DNA from: CAZNNH01 sp964574335
GTDB lineage: Bacteria > Acidobacteriota > Vicinamibacteria > Fen-336
Assembly (NCBI GenBank): GCA_964574335.1
Contig: CAZNNH010000076.1
Location: forward strand, 1-26,691
Reading direction: 5' to 3'
DNA: 26,691 nucleotides
Position numbers and translations under genes: made by a program. How positions within the stretch are numbered: position 1 is the first letter of the stretch; every line of letters starts with the position of its first letter. The notes under the pieces were generated by a model. It did not search any database, had not been told where the DNA came from, and saw nothing but the letters and a program-made list of their open reading frames with translations. Of the stretch, positions 26,534 through 26,691 are shown one piece after another.

Positions 26534-26691
26534 TCATGGGCGGCGCTCGTCGCTCTCGATCTGGCCGTCGCGGATGTGGATGACGCGGTGGGCGTGGATC
26601 GCGACCTCCTTCTCGTGGGTCACCAGGATGATGGTGTTGCCGTCGTCGTGCAGCTTCTCGAAGAGCCGCATGATCTCCTCGCCGGTGGCGG
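26534..26691 (-). CDS. ABC transporter ATP-binding protein (MacB/LolD type), C-terminal end only
   Basis: Only the last 51 residues and the stop are inside the window; the rest lies beyond 26691. The visible part reads EEIMRLFEKLHDDGNTIILVTHEKEVAIHAHRVIHIRDG in frame, containing the H-loop histidine (VTHE) and the RVIHIRDG tail typical of LolD/MacB-type ATPases. It is first in the leftward operon as far as can be seen, supplying ATP hydrolysis for the two permeases. An adaptor (HlyD-like) gene may sit further upstream, outside the window. Confidence 0.85.
   Translation of the reverse strand, partial: ATGEEIMRLFEKLHDDGNTIILVTHEKEVAIHAHRVIHIRDGQIESDERRP

Overview
The window is about 26.7 kb of very GC-rich, densely coded bacterial DNA. 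Gene content is that of a Gram-negative chromosome: a two-permease MacB-type ABC exporter, alanine racemase, a Tat-exported protein, a cyclic-di-GMP enzyme and a bacterial dynamin-like GTPase. GC content, many GTG/TTG starts and the gene mix would fit an Acidobacteriota or Myxococcota-like soil or sediment organism. That is a guess; no rRNA or other phylogenetic marker is present. I see no phage, plasmid, CRISPR array or transposase gene.

Left part (1-10.9 kb): a secreted alpha/beta-hydrolase esterase; a ten-helix membrane GGDEF-EAL protein; a convergent dynamin-like GTPase; then, divergent from it, a tight rightward operon. The operon holds a D-Ala-D-Ala-ligase-like ATP-grasp enzyme, a PLP aminotransferase, a D-2-hydroxyacid dehydrogenase (ATGA overlap) and a seven-helix SpoIIE/RsbU-type phosphatase. 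The enzyme trio has the logic of an amino acid to 2-oxo acid to D-hydroxy acid route feeding a dipeptide or depsipeptide ligase, reminiscent of vanH-vanA but with a non-canonical ligase C-terminus.

Middle (10.9-19.4 kb): a leftward pair (an unusual 795-residue transketolase, then a Tat-exported DUF362 protein), a TPR protein, alanine racemase (alr), and a rightward pair (YkgJ-like cysteine-cluster protein and YedJ-like HD hydrolase). Alr and the YkgJ-like gene are divergent. Their start codons sit at the two ends of a 68-bp imperfect palindrome that looks like a REP element. An RmlD-type dTDP-4-dehydrorhamnose reductase follows on the minus strand.

Right part (19.4-26.7 kb), all leftward: a divergent, short phosphoenolpyruvate carboxylase upstream of the rmlD-like gene; a membrane-anchored protein with periodic GGG repeats; three stem-loops; tRNA-Arg(ACG) with an encoded CCA; a YIP1-family membrane protein; two MacB-type permeases joined by a 1-nt ATGA overlap; and the C-terminal end of their ABC ATPase, cut by the window edge.

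The best candidates for something undescribed are the ligase/aminotransferase/dehydrogenase cassette (6127-9423), the REP-like palindrome carrying both start codons (17281-17348), and the two central-metabolism enzymes (transketolase-like and PEP carboxylase-like) with altered signature motifs.
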